DNA from: Streptomyces sp. ICC1 | GTDB taxonomy: Bacteria; Actinomycetota; Actinomycetes; Streptomycetales; Streptomycetaceae | Reading direction: 5' to 3' | Assembly: GCF_003287935.1 (NCBI RefSeq) | Contig: NZ_CP030287.1 | Span: 4,864,267-4,928,266 of the forward strand | Length of the DNA: 64,000 nt | Part shown: piece by piece, positions 7,835 to 17,884 of the stretch | How the letters are laid out: the number at the start of each line of letters is the position of its first letter | Position numbering within the stretch: position 1 is the stretch's first letter | The notes under the pieces: generated by a model | The model's database searches: none | Seen by the model: the letters and a program-made list of their open reading frames with translations, nothing else | Told to the model about the DNA's origin: nothing | Translations under genes and position numbers: made by a program

Positions 7835-8410
7835 ATGGCTGATTCCGGGTCGGGATTCCAGGCGGCCCGGCGGCTGGTCGATCTCGCCGAAGCGGTCCGC
7901 GTCGCGCCGGAACTTCCCCGCGCCGAGCTCGCGTCGCTGCTCGAACGGCACGGGGAGCACCCCGGAGACCTCACCGGGCAGGCGTTCACCGAGGAGGACG
8001 CGGCCGCGCTGCGCGCCGCCGCCCGGCGGATGGGAGAGGTGCTCGGGGAGGGTGACGAGGACCGCGCGGTACGGGCCCTCAACGCGCTGTTCGAGGAGTA
8101 CGGCACCCGCCCCCGCCTCACCCGGCACGACGGCCACCCCTGGCACCTGCACGTGGACCGGGGGGAGCAGGCCGGCTGGGACGGCTGGTTCCTGGCCTCG
8201 GGCGCGCTGGTGCTGGCCGGACTGCTCAGCGAGTACGGACGGGTCGCCTGGGGCGCCTGCGCCGCCGAGGGCTGCGGCGGCTACTTCCTCGGCACCGGGC
8301 CCGGCAGTGCCCGCCGCTTCTGCTCCTCCACGTGCGCCACGCGGGCCCGGGTCGCCGCGCACCGGCGCCGCAAGCGCGCGGAGCAGGCCGGGCGGGCCGA
8401 TCGGTCTTAG
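7835..8410 (+). CDS. CGNR zinc finger / ABATE domain transcriptional regulator
   Basis: ATG 7835 follows AAAGGA. The 191-residue protein has an N-terminal helical ABATE-type domain and a C-terminal zinc finger: CAAEGC near residue 146, then RRFCSSTCATRARVAAHRRR near residue 165. The pattern of paired cysteines followed by an Arg-rich helix is the CGNR finger. Such proteins are thought to be stress-linked transcription factors. It is divergent from the MFS exporter, the likely target. Confidence 0.88.
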   Translation: MADSGSGFQAARRLVDLAEAVRVAPELPRAELASLLERHGEHPGDLTGQAFTEEDAAALRAAARRMGEVLGEGDEDRAVRALNALFEEYGTRPRLTRHDGHPWHLHVDRGEQAGWDGWFLASGALVLAGLLSEYGRVAWGACAAEGCGGYFLGTGPGSARRFCSSTCATRARVAAHRRRKRAEQAGRADRS

Positions 8411-8871
8411 CCGAGCGGGCCCGGGGGTCTGACACGTAGCTTGGTGCACCGCGTCCGGTACATACTTTAACCACTGGCCACACTCGAGAACTACACTGTA
8501 TCGGCCGTCGGGGGCGTCAGAGGTGTGAAAGAGACAGCGCATGCACACTCGACACGCCTTCTACGCGGGCATGTTGAGGGTGCAGAGGGGTCAGGGCCGT
8601 GGCCGGATGGCCCGTCGGGCAGGTGGGTAAGCAGGTGAGCCACCGGCGCAGGTCGTTGTAGGCAATGCCGCGGGCCGGTGGGGATTGCGGACGCCGGTCA
8701 CATGAAGTGCGTTCGCCGGGTTCTGTGTGCCGGCGACCTTCTGGTCACTGCCCGGCAGGTGACGCCGTCGTGCAAGGTCAGCGCTGCTCCGCCGAGCAGC
8801 ACTGACAGACGCGGGGCCGTCACATGGGCGAGCCCTCGTAGCAAGGTCGCGCTGTGACGGCACACCAACCG

Positions 8872-8885
8872 TGGAAGCGCTCCCA
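8872..8885. promoter_or_regulatory. CebR-like operator, distal copy
   Basis: TGGAAGCGCTCCCA differs at one base from the 14-base palindrome TGGGAGCGCTCCCA, the established operator of the cellobiose-responsive LacI-family repressor CebR in Streptomyces. It lies 205 bases upstream of the GH48 start. Confidence 0.75.
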
Positions 8886-9005
8886 CTTGCTTGGGCCAGA
8901 CGGTAGCGGCAACTGCCGCCAAGCAAAAGAGGGGTTGAGTAAATTCCTCACGCAACTCTTTCGACTCTTCACGCGTCTTGACGGCACCTCGCCTCCTCTG
9001 CACAG

Positions 9006-9019
9006 TGGGAGCGCTCCCA
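9006..9019. promoter_or_regulatory. CebR-like operator, proximal copy
   Basis: TGGGAGCGCTCCCA is the perfect palindrome expected for CebR, 70 bases before the GH48 start codon. Repression in the absence of cellobiose or cellotriose is the expected effect. Confidence 0.85.
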
Positions 9020-9089
9020 TTGGTTCAGAGCTTGTGCGCAGTCGTTCTTCCCATCCCCGTCTCCCCGAGCCGCGAGGAGAACCATCCGC

Positions 9090-12011
9090 ATGTCGGCACA
9101 TCCCCCACCCAGACCACGCGTCCGACGCAGCAGACTGCTGACCGCGTCGGCCACGGCCCTGTCCCTCTCCCTCCCCCTCACGGCCGTCGGCGCCACCACC
9201 GCCGCGGCCGCCGCGGTGCAGTGCAGCGTCGACTACAAGACCAACGACTGGGGCTCGGGCTTCACCGCCGAGCTCACCCTCACCAACCGGTCCGCCACCG
9301 CGCTCGACGGGTGGACGCTGACCTACGACTACACGGGCAACCAGCAGCTCACCAACGGCTGGAACGGCACCTGGACCCAGACCGGCAAGACCGTCAGAGT
9401 CGCGGCCCCGGACTGGAACAAGACCATCGCCGCGGGCGCGGCCGCCACGACCGGCGCCCAGTTCGCCTACAGCGGGACCAACGCCCCGCCCACCACCTTC
9501 GCCGTCAACGGCACCCCGTGCACCGGAGCCCACCAGCCTCCGGTCGCCGTCCTGACCAGCCCCACCGCGGGCGCGGTCTACACGGTGGGCACCGCCGTCC
9601 CACTCGCCGCCACCGCCGCCGCGGCCGACGGCGCCACCGTGGGCAAGGTGGAGTTCTACAGCGACACCACGCTCCTGGGCACGGACACCACGGCGCCCTT
9701 CACCTTCGCCGCCACCAGCCTCGCAGCCGGTTCCCACTCCCTCTACGCCAAGGCCTACGACAGCCTCGGCGCCTCGGCCGAGTCGGCGCCCGTCGGCATC
9801 ACCGTCGCCGCGGGCGCAGCCCTCGTAGCCACCCCCGCGCAGCTCTCCGTACGCCGCGGGGAGACGGCAGCCTTCGACCTGAAGCTCTCCAAGCAGCCGT
9901 CCGCGAACGTCACGGTGGGCGTTGCCCGTACCTCGGGCAACACCGACCTCACCGCGACCCCCGCCGGGCTGACCTTCACCCCGGCGAACTGGAACACCGC
10001 CCAGAAAGTGACCGTCACCGCCGGCGCCACCGGCAGCGGCTCCGCCGTCTTCACCGCGACCGCCCCCGGCCATGCGGAAACCGAGGTGACGGTGGCCCAG
10101 CTGGGCGCCGACTCCACGTACGACGCCCGCTTCCTCGACCTCCACGGGAAGATCACCAACCCGGCCAACGGCTACTTCTCGCCCGAGGGAATCCCGTACC
10201 ACTCCGTCGAGACGCTGATCGTCGAGGCCCCGGACCACGGGCACGAAACGACCTCGGAGGCCTACAGCTACCTGATCTGGCTGCAGGCGATGTACGGGAA
10301 GATCACCGGGGACTGGACCAAGTTCAACGGCGCGTGGGACATCATGGAGAAGTTCATGATCCCCACCCACGCCGACCAGCCGACGACCGGCTCCTACAAC
10401 GCCGCCAAGCCCGCCACCTACGCCCCCGAGCACGACCTCCCCTCGCAGTACCCGGCCAAGCTCGACGGGACGGTCACCTCCGGCGTGGACCCGATCGCCG
10501 GCGAGCTGAAGAGCACGTACGGCACGGACGACATCTACGGCATGCACTGGCTCCAGGACGTCGACAACGTCTACGGCTTCGGCAACGAGCCCGGAAAGTG
10601 CTCCGCCGGACCGACCGCGACCGGACCCTCGTACATCAACACCTTCCAGCGCGGACCCGAGGAATCGGTCTGGGAGACCGTTCCGCACCCCACCTGCGAC
10701 AAGTTCGCCTACGGCGGCAAGAACGGCTACCTCGACCTCTTCACCGGGGACGCCTCCTACGCCAAGCAGTGGAAGTTCACCAACGCCCCGGACGCCGACG
10801 CCCGCGCCATCCAGGCCGCCTACTGGGCCGACATCTGGGCCAAGGAACAAGGCAAGGGGACCCAGGTCACCGGGACCGTCTCCAAGGCGGCCAAGATGGG
10901 CGACTACCTGCGGTACTCCATGTTCGACAAGTACTTCAAGAAGGCCGGGAACTGTGTCGGCCCGACCGTCTGCCCCGCCGGCACCGGCAAGGACAGCGCG
11001 CACTACCTGATGTCCTGGTACTACGCCTGGGGCGGAGCCACCGACACCTCGGCCGCCTGGTCCTGGCGGATCGGCTCCAGCCACGCCCATGGCGGCTACC
11101 AGAACCCCCTCGCCGCCTACGCGCTCAGCGAGTACGCCCCGCTGAAGCCCAAGTCGGCGACCGGCTCGGCGGACTGGGCGACCAGCCTCGACCGGCAACT
11201 GGAGTTCTACCGCTGGCTCCAGTCCGACGAAGGCGCCATCGCGGGCGGCGCGACCAACAGCTGGCAGGGGCGCTACGCACAGCCCCCGGCCGGGACCCCC
11301 ACCTTCCACGGCCTCTTCTACGACGAGAAGCCCGTCTACCAGGACCCGGCGTCCAACCAATGGTTCGGCTTCCAGGCCTGGTCCATGCAGCGGGTCGCCG
11401 AGCTCTACCAGCAGACAGGTGACGCCGCCGCCAAGACCGTGCTCGACAAGTGGGTCGGCTGGGCCCTGTCGAAGACCACGATCAACCCCGACGGCACCTA
11501 CCGAATCCCCTCCACCCTCAAGTGGTCCGGTGCTCCCGACACTTGGAACGCGTCCGCTCCCGGCGCCAACGCGGGCCTGCACGTCACCGTCGCCGACTAC
11601 ACCGACGACGTGGGCGTGGCAGCCTCCTACGCCAATACCCTGACCCACTACGCCGCGAAGTCCGGCAACGCCGAGGCCAAGCGCGTCGCCAAGGCCCTGC
11701 TCGACGGCATGTGGGCCCACCACCAGGACCCCCTGGGCGTCGCCGTCCAGGAGACCCGCACCGACTACAGCCGCTTCAGCAACCCGGTGTACGTGCCCGG
11801 CACGTGGACCGGCAAGATGCCGAACGGCGACACGGTGAACTCCTCGTCCACCTTCGCCTCGATCCGCACCTTCTACCAGGACGACCCGGCCTGGCCGAAG
11901 ATCGAGGCCTACCTCGCGGGCGGCGCCGCGCCCGCCTTCACCTACCACCGGTTCTGGGCCCAGGCGGACATCGCCCTGGCCATGGGCTCGTACGCGGAGC
12001 TGCTCGAGTAA
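9090..12011 (+). CDS. secreted GH48 reducing-end cellobiohydrolase with N-terminal CBM2
   Basis: The 973-residue precursor starts at ATG 9090 behind GAGGAGA. A twin-Arg-containing signal peptide (RVRRSRLL, then a hydrophobic run ending TTAAAAA) covers residues 1-42. A CBM2 follows at 43-147 ([21 protein letters not shown]). Next are an Ig-like module at 150-240 ([19 protein letters not shown]) and a second beta-sandwich at 243-340 ([15 protein letters not shown]). The GH48 catalytic domain fills 347-973, with the general acid near E386 in [14 protein letters not shown]48 enzymes are processive exocellulases. Two upstream CebR boxes and the following GH12 gene indicate a cellulose-utilisation locus. 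Confidence 0.95.
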   Translation: MSAHPPPRPRVRRSRLLTASATALSLSLPLTAVGATTAAAAAVQCSVDYKTNDWGSGFTAELTLTNRSATALDGWTLTYDYTGNQQLTNGWNGTWTQTGKTVRVAAPDWNKTIAAGAAATTGAQFAYSGTNAPPTTFAVNGTPCTGAHQPPVAVLTSPTAGAVYTVGTAVPLAATAAAADGATVGKVEFYSDTTLLGTDTTAPFTFAATSLAAGSHSLYAKAYDSLGASAESAPVGITVAAGAALVATPAQLSVRRGETAAFDLKLSKQPSANVTVGVARTSGNTDLTATPAGLTFTPANWNTAQKVTVTAGATGSGSAVFTATAPGHAETEVTVAQLGADSTYDARFLDLHGKITNPANGYFSPEGIPYHSVETLIVEAPDHGHETTSEAYSYLIWLQAMYGKITGDWTKFNGAWDIMEKFMIPTHADQPTTGSYNAAKPATYAPEHDLPSQYPAKLDGTVTSGVDPIAGELKSTYGTDDIYGMHWLQDVDNVYGFGNEPGKCSAGPTATGPSYINTFQRGPEESVWETVPHPTCDKFAYGGKNGYLDLFTGDASYAKQWKFTNAPDADARAIQAAYWADIWAKEQGKGTQVTGTVSKAAKMGDYLRYSMFDKYFKKAGNCVGPTVCPAGTGKDSAHYLMSWYYAWGGATDTSAAWSWRIGSSHAHGGYQNPLAAYALSEYAPLKPKSATGSADWATSLDRQLEFYRWLQSDEGAIAGGATNSWQGRYAQPPAGTPTFHGLFYDEKPVYQDPASNQWFGFQAWSMQRVAELYQQTGDAAAKTVLDKWVGWALSKTTINPDGTYRIPSTLKWSGAPDTWNASAPGANAGLHVTVADYTDDVGVAASYANTLTHYAAKSGNAEAKRVAKALLDGMWAHHQDPLGVAVQETRTDYSRFSNPVYVPGTWTGKMPNGDTVNSSSTFASIRTFYQDDPAWPKIEAYLAGGAAPAFTYHRFWAQADIALAMGSYAELLE

Positions 12012-12047
12012 CAGCCCGCCCCGCCCGGAGACAGCTCCGCGTACGAC

Positions 12048-12082
12048 GAGGCCGGGCAGCCCGCAAGGGCCTGCCCGGCCTC
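12048..12082. terminator. hairpin between the GH48 and GH12 genes
   Basis: GAGGCCGGGCAG and CTGCCCGGCCTC form a perfect 12-bp stem with an 11-base loop. It may terminate or attenuate the GH48 transcript; no separate CebR box is visible before GH12. Confidence 0.6.
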
Positions 12083-12108
12083 CCTCCCCCATCCGAAGAG
12101 GAATCCGC

Positions 12109-13266
12109 ATGCGATCTTCACCGCACTATTCCCGCAGTGCGCGAAGCCTGCTGGGCGCGCTGCTCACCGCACTCGTTTCGATGGCCGCCCTGTTCACTGC
12201 TGCGTCGGTGGTGCAGGCCGACACCACGATCTGCGAGACGTTCGGAACGGCGACGATCCAGGGGCGCTACACCGTCCAGAACAACCGGTGGGGCACCAGC
12301 GAGAGTCAGTGCATCGCCGTCACCGACTCAGGATTCAAAGTCACCCGGGCCGACGGGTCGGTGCCGACCAACGGCGCCCCGAAGTCCTACCCGTCCGTGT
12401 ACAACGGCTGCCACTACACCAACTGTTCGCCCGGCACCAACCTCCCCGCCCAACTCGGCGGCATCTCCACCGCGCCCTCCAGCATCTCGTACACCTACGT
12501 GAACGACGCGGCGTACAACGCCTCGTACGACATCTGGCTCGACCCCACCCCCCGTAAGGACGGCGTGAGCCGGACCGAGATCATGCTCTGGTTCAACAAG
12601 GTCGGATCTGTCCAGCCCATCGGCTCCCCGGCCGGCACCACCACCGTGGCCGGGCGCCAGTGGGAGGTGTGGTCCGGCAACAACGGCTCCAACGACGTGC
12701 TGTCGTTCGTCGCACCTTCGGCGATCACCAGCTGGACCTTCGACGTCATGGACTTCGTCCAGCAAGCCGTCTCCCGCGGGCTGGCGCAGAGCAGCTGGTA
12801 CCTGACGAGCGTTCAGGCAGGATTCGAACCCTGGCAGAACGGCACGGGTCTCGCCGTGACTTCGTTCTCCTCGACGGTCAACCTGGGCTCTCCCGGTGAC
12901 CCGGGCGGCCCCGGTGACCCGGGCGGTCCGGGCGGTCCGGGTGGTTCTTCGACCTGCAAGGTGGCGTACGCCACGAACGTCTGGCAGGGCGGCTTCACCA
13001 GCGACGTCACCGTCATCAACACCGGCTCCTCCAAGGTGAGCAACTGGACACTCGCGTTCACCCTGCCCTCCGGGCAGCAGGTCACCCATGCCTGGAACGC
13101 GAACGTCTCCCCGTCGCGAGGGGCGGTCACGGCCGGCAACGTGGGGTACAACGCGGAGATCGCCGCCGGTGGCCAGGCATCCTTCGGATTCCAGGGCACC
13201 TACAGCGGCACCTTCGCCAAGCCCTCCGCCTTCAGCCTGAACGGGAGCGCCTGCACCCTCGCGTGA
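12109..13266 (+). CDS. secreted GH12 endoglucanase with C-terminal CBM2
   Basis: ATG 12109 follows GAAGAGGAA. The 385-residue precursor has a signal peptide (residues 1-36, ending VVQA), a GH12 domain at about 38-262, a Gly/Pro/Asp linker (GDPGGPGDPGGPGGPGGS) and a CBM2 at 285-385 starting CKVAYATNVWQGGF. The two catalytic glutamates are in RTEIMLWF (about E157) and GFEPWQNG (about E240). The enzyme cuts internal beta-1,4-glucan bonds and would create chain ends for the upstream GH48 enzyme. The 98 bases between the two genes hold one hairpin. Confidence 0.95.
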   Translation: MRSSPHYSRSARSLLGALLTALVSMAALFTAASVVQADTTICETFGTATIQGRYTVQNNRWGTSESQCIAVTDSGFKVTRADGSVPTNGAPKSYPSVYNGCHYTNCSPGTNLPAQLGGISTAPSSISYTYVNDAAYNASYDIWLDPTPRKDGVSRTEIMLWFNKVGSVQPIGSPAGTTTVAGRQWEVWSGNNGSNDVLSFVAPSAITSWTFDVMDFVQQAVSRGLAQSSWYLTSVQAGFEPWQNGTGLAVTSFSSTVNLGSPGDPGGPGDPGGPGGPGGSSTCKVAYATNVWQGGFTSDVTVINTGSSKVSNWTLAFTLPSGQQVTHAWNANVSPSRGAVTAGNVGYNAEIAAGGQASFGFQGTYSGTFAKPSAFSLNGSACTLA

Positions 13267-13471
13267 CACCCGGCACCCGTCTCCTGGGATTGCTGAGCGT
13301 GGCCTTCGCCGTCGTCTGGCCGACCACGCTCGTGCTGGCGGCGGTACTGCTCCGGGGCTGGTGCCGTCGCCACGGATGCGGCCTTCGGACCCGCTCGCGC
13401 CGTTCCCGCGGAAGGTGGACGGTGCTGATCGAGCTCACCGGTGTCCGGCGGGTCTGGGCGATGCGACGGTA

Positions 13472-13606
13472 GAGGCGCTGCTGACCGGCACCGCCGACCT
13501 GGAGCTCGACCGCGCCGTCCCATACGTAGCGGAGATGAAGGAAGCCCGCCGCACAGCCGGTCACCCCGACCGCAGCTCGCGGCCCGACAGCCCGCTCCAG
13601 CACGGC
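13472..13606 (+). pseudogene. remnant of a small actinobacterial protein related to the fragment at 17885
   Basis: In frame with 13361 the reading is [20 protein letters not shown] followed by [11 protein letters not shown]. The first part matches LTGTADFELGDALPHVA in the fragment at 17885-18030, so both derive from one family. No ribosome site or plausible start precedes it, and the N-terminal MFPVLVAG-type opening is missing. The rest of 13267-13899 shows no other supported gene. A GTG-initiated hydrophobic 69-codon frame starts on the GH12 stop but looks accidental. Confidence 0.45.
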
Positions 13607-13899
13607 CCCGAAGCCGGCGGGGACGGACACGGAGATCACGGTGGCGCGGGGCAAGGCTGACGCGGCCGAGCCGACCCCTGACGACTGACGACATCGACCA
13701 GCTCCCGGCCGGCGGAACCACGGGGAGCCTTCGCAGGGGAGGGCGGATGCTGCGGTGGCAGTCGGTGCGTGATGACGAGTGTGGCGGGCAGACGCGCAGA
13801 AGCACGGTGCCGAAGGCCGCCGCTGACACGTTCGCCCCTCGTGCGAACTGCGTCATCAGCGTCAGCATCGGCGGCCCCGCACCCCTCTGGAGGTTTCAC

Positions 13900-15564
13900 A
13901 TGTCCGGTTCCGATGTCCCCGACCGGCTTGCCGCCCTGTCCGCCGCAGGCGTGTCGGTCTGGCTCGATGACCTGTCCCGTGAGCTTCTGGCCGATGGTGA
14001 GCTGAAGGTGCTGATCGCGGACAAGCACGTGGTGGGGGTGACGACGAACCCGACGATCTTCGCCTCCGCACTGTCCAAGGGGGACCGCTACGACCAGCAG
14101 CTGCGCCGTCTCGGCAGCGCAGGCACCAGCGTCGACGACGCGGTCTTTGCCCTCACCACCGACGACGTGCGTGACGCCTGCGAGGTCTTCGGGCCGGTCT
14201 ACGAGCGCACCGGCGGCGTCGACGGCCGCGTGTCCATCGAGGTCGACCCGCGGCTGGCTCAGGACGCGGCCACGACGGCCGACCAGGCTCGGAAACTGTG
14301 GGAGGCGGTCGGGCGGCCGAATGTGTTCGTGAAGATCCCGGCCACTCGCAAGGGGCTGGAGGCGATCACCGACGTCGTCGCCCAGGGCATCAGCGTCAAT
14401 GTCACGCTGATCTTCTCCTTGGATCGCTACCGCGAGGTGATGGACGCCTACCAGACCGGCCTGGAGCAGGCGCACGCCGCGGGGCGCGAGATCGCGGACA
14501 TCCACTCGGTCGCTTCGTTCTTCGTCTCCCGCGTCGACACCGAAGTCGACCGCCGTCTCCAAGCCCTCGACACCCCCGGGGCCCGGGCGCTTCGGGGCAA
14601 GACCGCGATCGCCAACGCCCGCCTGGCGTTCCAGGCGTACGAGCAGATGCTCCTGGCGCCGCGCTGGCAGGTCCTCGCCGCGGCCGGAGCGCGCATGCAG
14701 CGGCCGCTGTGGGCGTCCACGGGGGTCAAGGACCCGGCCTATCCCGACACGATGTACGTCAGTGAACTCGTCGTCGCGGGCACCGTGAACACCATGCCGG
14801 GCGCCACGCTGGCCGCGTTCGCCGACCACGGCGCCCTTCCCGGGCCCCCGCCGGTGGCGGACGACTTCGCGGCCGCGGCCGCCCACTTCGAAGCACTGGA
14901 GCGGGCCGGCGTCGACTTCGCGGACGTCACCGACACGCTGGAGCGGGAAGGACTGGCCACGTTCGAGGCCAGCTGGAAGGAGCTCGGAGCGTCGGTGGCG
15001 CGCGAGATGCACTGCGAGGGCATCCGGGCCGGCGACGCAAGCGGGAGTGGGGACGGCGGCTCCGACCGTGCCGATCTGCTGGGCATCTACCTCAACGACC
15101 ACTACGCCGCCGCCACCGGCGGCCTGGAGCTTTTCCGGCGGGCGGCGAAGGCGCACGCGGGCAAGGAGGACGGCGAAGTGCTGTCCGGGCTGGCCCGCAG
15201 GGTCGAGGAGGATCGGGACTCATTGGCCCAGATCATGACTGCTCTGGCGATATCCACCAGCCAGTCCAAGGCGGCCATGGGCTGGCTCGCGGAGAAGGCG
15301 GGTCGCCTCAAGCCCAACGGCCATGTCCTCTCCCGCTCCCCGCTCAGTGACGTCGTGGAAGCCGAGTCCATGCTCTTGGCGGTTCACGGCAAGGCAGCCG
15401 GCTGGCGGTCCTTGCGCGCTTTGGCCGAAACCGATGACCGTCTCTCCGTCAAGGAACTGGACGTCCTGCTGGAGCGCGCCGACCAGCAGGGCCGCCTCTT
15501 GGAGGAGCTGCGAGTCGCCGCAGCGACCCGCTCGCTCCACGCGCAGCCTTCCCACACGCGGTGA
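13900..15564 (+). CDS. transaldolase fused to a C-terminal helical domain
   Basis: ATG 13900 follows CTGGAGG. Residues 1-372 are an actinobacterial transaldolase: [26 protein letters not shown], the Schiff-base lysine in [11 protein letters not shown] (about K145), and [11 protein letters not shown]. This enzyme moves a dihydroxyacetone unit between sugar phosphates in the pentose phosphate pathway. After a Gly/Ser/Asp linker (about 378-388), residues 389-554 form an extra helical domain beginning [16 protein letters not shown] and containing [20 protein letters not shown] recall that domain as a free-standing actinobacterial protein. The 554-residue length compares with about 370 for ordinary transaldolases. 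The enzyme is probably a stress-linked paralogue of the housekeeping one. Confidence 0.92.
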   Translation: MSGSDVPDRLAALSAAGVSVWLDDLSRELLADGELKVLIADKHVVGVTTNPTIFASALSKGDRYDQQLRRLGSAGTSVDDAVFALTTDDVRDACEVFGPVYERTGGVDGRVSIEVDPRLAQDAATTADQARKLWEAVGRPNVFVKIPATRKGLEAITDVVAQGISVNVTLIFSLDRYREVMDAYQTGLEQAHAAGREIADIHSVASFFVSRVDTEVDRRLQALDTPGARALRGKTAIANARLAFQAYEQMLLAPRWQVLAAAGARMQRPLWASTGVKDPAYPDTMYVSELVVAGTVNTMPGATLAAFADHGALPGPPPVADDFAAAAAHFEALERAGVDFADVTDTLEREGLATFEASWKELGASVAREMHCEGIRAGDASGSGDGGSDRADLLGIYLNDHYAAATGGLELFRRAAKAHAGKEDGEVLSGLARRVEEDRDSLAQIMTALAISTSQSKAAMGWLAEKAGRLKPNGHVLSRSPLSDVVEAESMLLAVHGKAAGWRSLRALAETDDRLSVKELDVLLERADQQGRLLEELRVAAATRSLHAQPSHTR

Positions 15565-15736
15565 TGGGAACGGACGAGGTCGTTCGCCGGAGGGCTGCGA
15601 ACCCCTGAACCCGGCCGTAGCCAGGGGCCGTGACGAGGGCGTCCAGAGCCATTCTGGTGAGAGTCGGCTCGGACGTTGCGTCGGTCCTGTGCTGTCAACG
15701 ACCGAGTCCCTCCGCACGTGTCGCGCTCGCTTCGGC

Positions 15737-15937
15737 TCACCCCTGACCCGGTTCCCCGTCCAGCGTCGCGAGTCCCTCCAGCCAGCGAGCCCGGCGTTCC
15801 GCACTGGTCTGGTCCCACCACGGGATGCCGCGTTCCCCGACGGCGACCTTTGCCGTGTGCACGCGGCGCCTGGCTTCGCGTTCTGCCTCCTCGTCGTGTG
15901 CCCGTAGGGCGGCGCCGACGGCACGCCGGGCCGCCAT
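15737..15937 (-). CDS. small conserved actinobacterial protein of unknown function
   Basis: This 66-residue frame starts at ATG 15937; an upstream ATG runs into a stop. The protein is Arg/Ala/Glu-rich with a conserved-looking core RVHTAKVAVGERGIPWWDQ. I remember similar short Streptomyces proteins with GERGTPWW, sometimes mislabelled as biopolymer transporters. It has no signal peptide or membrane segment. The ribosome site is poor, and the gene abuts the truncated ATP-grasp frame, so it could itself have lost upstream sequence. Confidence 0.5.
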   Translation of the reverse strand: MAARRAVGAALRAHDEEAEREARRRVHTAKVAVGERGIPWWDQTSAERRARWLEGLATLDGEPGQG

Positions 15938-15954
15938 CAGGTGCGTACGGAGGC

Positions 15955-16854
15955 GCGGTCCATCCGTACCCCACGGTCGAGGCGGCCGAGGCCGCCCTGA
16001 CGACGACCATGCTGCTCAACACGAAGATCGGCTTCCGCGAGACGGCCGGACGGCTGGGCATGCGGTTGCCGGCGGGGCGGACGTGCCGGCGCCCGGAGGT
16101 CGAAGGCCTGGTACGCGAGCTCCTGCGCGACCACGGGCGTGTCGTGGTGAAGCCCGACCGGTCGGCGGGAGGGCACGGGCTGCGCTTCGTGTCCCGCGAG
16201 GACCTGAGGGGCGGGGCGGTCCTGCGGCTCGATCCGGTCGGCGGGCCCGAGGGCCTGTGGGTGGTGGAGGAGTGCCTCGACGTGGCCGCGTCGGCCAGTG
16301 TCCAGCTGGAGGTCACCAGCGCCGGGCCACGCGTGGTCTTCAGCGGTGCGATGCGTACGGTGCGGGGCTCCTTCACGGGGTACGTCTCCCCGCTGCCGCC
16401 GTCCTGCGCGCATGTGGCCCGCGAGCTGGAGGAGTGGGGGACGGCCCTGGGCCGCCATCTGGCCGACCACGGCTATGCCGGGCCCTTCGGGCTCGACGCG
16501 CTGGTGGACACCGACGGCGTCGCGTACGCGAGCGAGAGCAACATCCGCCGTACGGCCACCACCACACCCCACAGCATGGTCGTCCGGCTGACTGGGGGAT
16601 CGACCAACGCACGCCCGGCGTGGGCGGTGTCCAAGGGCTGGACCCCGAGTCCCATGGACTTCGACGAGGCGCTCGCCCGGCTGCGTGCTTCCCGCCTGGC
16701 GTTCGACCCGGAGCGGGGCGAGGGCGTGGTTCTCTACGCGGACGAGCCGCCCGACGGCCGTTCCTGGCGGTACGCGGTGATCGCCGGGAGCGCCGGCGAC
16801 GTGGTCGAGCAGGAAGCCGCATTGGCTGAGGCCTTCGAATTCGAGGGCGGCTGA
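15955..16854 (+). pseudogene. 5'-truncated ATP-grasp ligase (PGM1-like)
   Basis: About 300 residues of an ATP-grasp ligase are readable. They start at HPYPTVEAAEAAL and LLNTKIGFRETAGRLG, pass through the ATP lysine/glycine loop VVVKPDRSAGGHGL, and reach the metal site YASESNIRRTATTTPH. The C-terminal region resembles the peptide-ligase PGM1-related proteins of Streptomyces. The pre-ATP-grasp N-terminal domain is absent. Upstream codons to 15676 are open only because of GC bias and read as low-complexity Arg/Pro. The first plausible internal start is ATG 16009. A truncated product could be made, but it would lack about a third of the usual fold. Confidence 0.6.
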
Positions 16855-16855
16855 C

Positions 16856-16913
16856 CTCACGACGACGCCGGTCCCGGCACCCAAGAGGGTGCCGGGACCG
16901 GCGTCGTCGTGAG
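16856..16913. terminator. perfect 27-bp bidirectional terminator
   Basis: Arms 16856-16882 and 16887-16913 are exact reverse complements around loop AAGA. The hairpin lies between the convergent ATP-grasp fragment and PRC-barrel gene and would serve both. Confidence 0.9.
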
Positions 16914-16923
16914 GGGGAAGCGA

Positions 16924-17292
16924 TCAGGCGGGGCGGCCGCCGAAGGGGGCGCCGGTGCCGTAGTACGTGCCCAGCTCCTCCCGGTATCCGGCGTCGCCGA
17001 GGTGCTTGTCGCGGTGGAACTCGGGGGCGTTCTTGATCTGTTCCTTGGTGCGGTCGACGAAGACCTTCTTGTCCTCGGGGTCGACCCGGACCACGGTGCT
17101 CGCCGGGAGCAGGACCTCCTTGCCGAAGATCCAGATGCCGGTGTCGACCACCAGGTAGGCGTCACCGACCTCGTCGGAGTGCTTGTCGACCTTGCCGATG
17201 CTGCCGTCGGTCGCCTCGACCTTGTATCCGGTCAGATCGGTGCCGGCCAGGTGGCCCGAGGTCGGCTGGTAACTCCACACATGCTCAGTCAC
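16924..17292 (-). CDS. PRC-barrel domain protein
   Basis: The start GTG 17292 follows GGAGGAG; the open frame continues upstream without a ribosome site. The 122-residue protein has one PRC-barrel: GTDLTGYKVEATDGSIGKVD, then AYLVVDTGIWIFGKEVLLPA and a VVRVDPEDKKVFVD strand pair. A C-terminal tail ends YYGTGAPFGGRPA. Single PRC-barrel proteins are common in Streptomyces stress regions; partners are usually unknown. A perfect 27-bp terminator follows. Confidence 0.85.
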   Translation of the reverse strand: MTEHVWSYQPTSGHLAGTDLTGYKVEATDGSIGKVDKHSDEVGDAYLVVDTGIWIFGKEVLLPASTVVRVDPEDKKVFVDRTKEQIKNAPEFHRDKHLGDAGYREELGTYYGTGAPFGGRPA

Positions 17293-17584
17293 GCGAAAAA
17301 CAACTCCTCCGGTCAACGGGGGACGGCGCAAAGTGGATTCTCCGCCGATCCTCCTTGTTCCGTACGTCGTGCTCGGCGGTCGTACTGCGTTCCGCCTGGT
17401 CTTCGCCTGCCCTGTCTCTTCGACTTCACGCACCCGGATCCACATGCGGGACCGGGGGCGGCCGTCGGTCATGGGAGGTGAGCAGGTCCCCTGCCGCGTC
17501 ACGGCGACCGTCCCGACTGAAATCGGGGTGCCCCCGATGTACGGCTTCATTACTCCGTTTTGGTGAAGGCCCGCCGACGACGAC

Positions 17585-17630
17585 ATGGCGGTGGCCGGTC
17601 ACCCGGGAAGGGGTGACCGGCCACCGCCAT
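17585..17630. terminator. perfect 20-bp hairpin
   Basis: Arms 17585-17604 and 17611-17630 are exact complements with loop GGGAAG. It lies 30 bases beyond the stop of the small hydrophobic gene on the minus strand. Confidence 0.85.
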
Positions 17631-17660
17631 GCAGTGTCGGAACTGCGCTTTGTCGTACGG

Positions 17661-17822
17661 CTACCAGCGATACCAGCGGCCACTACCGGTCTTGGGGCGG
17701 GCGACGAATCCGATCAGCCAAAGGACCAGGACCGCGATAGCCACCCACCAGAGAATCTTCACCGCGAAACCCGCGCCGAAGAGGATCAGGACCAGCAGAA
17801 GAACGAGAAGCAGGGGAACCAT
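17661..17822 (-). CDS. small hydrophobic membrane protein
   Basis: The 53-residue protein starts at ATG 17822 behind GGAGG. It consists of two hydrophobic segments, MVPLLLVLLLVLILFGAGF and VKILWWVAIAVLVLWLIGFV, joined with almost no loop, and a basic tail RPKTGSGRWYRW. I recall near-identical short proteins called 'hydrophobic protein' in many Streptomyces, often near stress genes. The likely site is the cytoplasmic membrane. No biochemical role is known to me. Confidence 0.85.
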   Translation of the reverse strand: MVPLLLVLLLVLILFGAGFAVKILWWVAIAVLVLWLIGFVARPKTGSGRWYRW

Positions 17823-17884
17823 AGTTATCAACCTCCGAAACACCGTGTGCCCGACCGCACCCAAGACATGTATTCGATTCCCAT

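Larger units (their letters stand above)
8411..9089. other. long intergenic region before the cellulase gene
   Basis: These 679 bases hold two CebR-like boxes at the right end and a small hairpin (GCGGCA/TGCCGC near 8910). No reading frame between 8430 and 8860 shows recognisable protein features or a ribosome site. The left part may be decayed coding sequence, but I cannot name it. Confidence 0.5.

Noticed and set aside
8430..8860. A degraded transposase in the region before the cellulases
   Set aside because: Short frames on the minus strand look vaguely conserved, but I cannot match any catalytic motif or find inverted repeats.
8820..12110. A 1096-codon open frame on the minus strand opposite the GH48 gene
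   Set aside because: It is the antisense shadow of a GC-rich gene, composed of Gly/Val/Arg low-complexity sequence with no domain or ribosome site.
13263..13472. A 69-codon hydrophobic gene starting on the GH12 stop codon
   Set aside because: The GTGA overlap is suggestive, but the second half is random Arg-rich sequence and there is no ribosome site.
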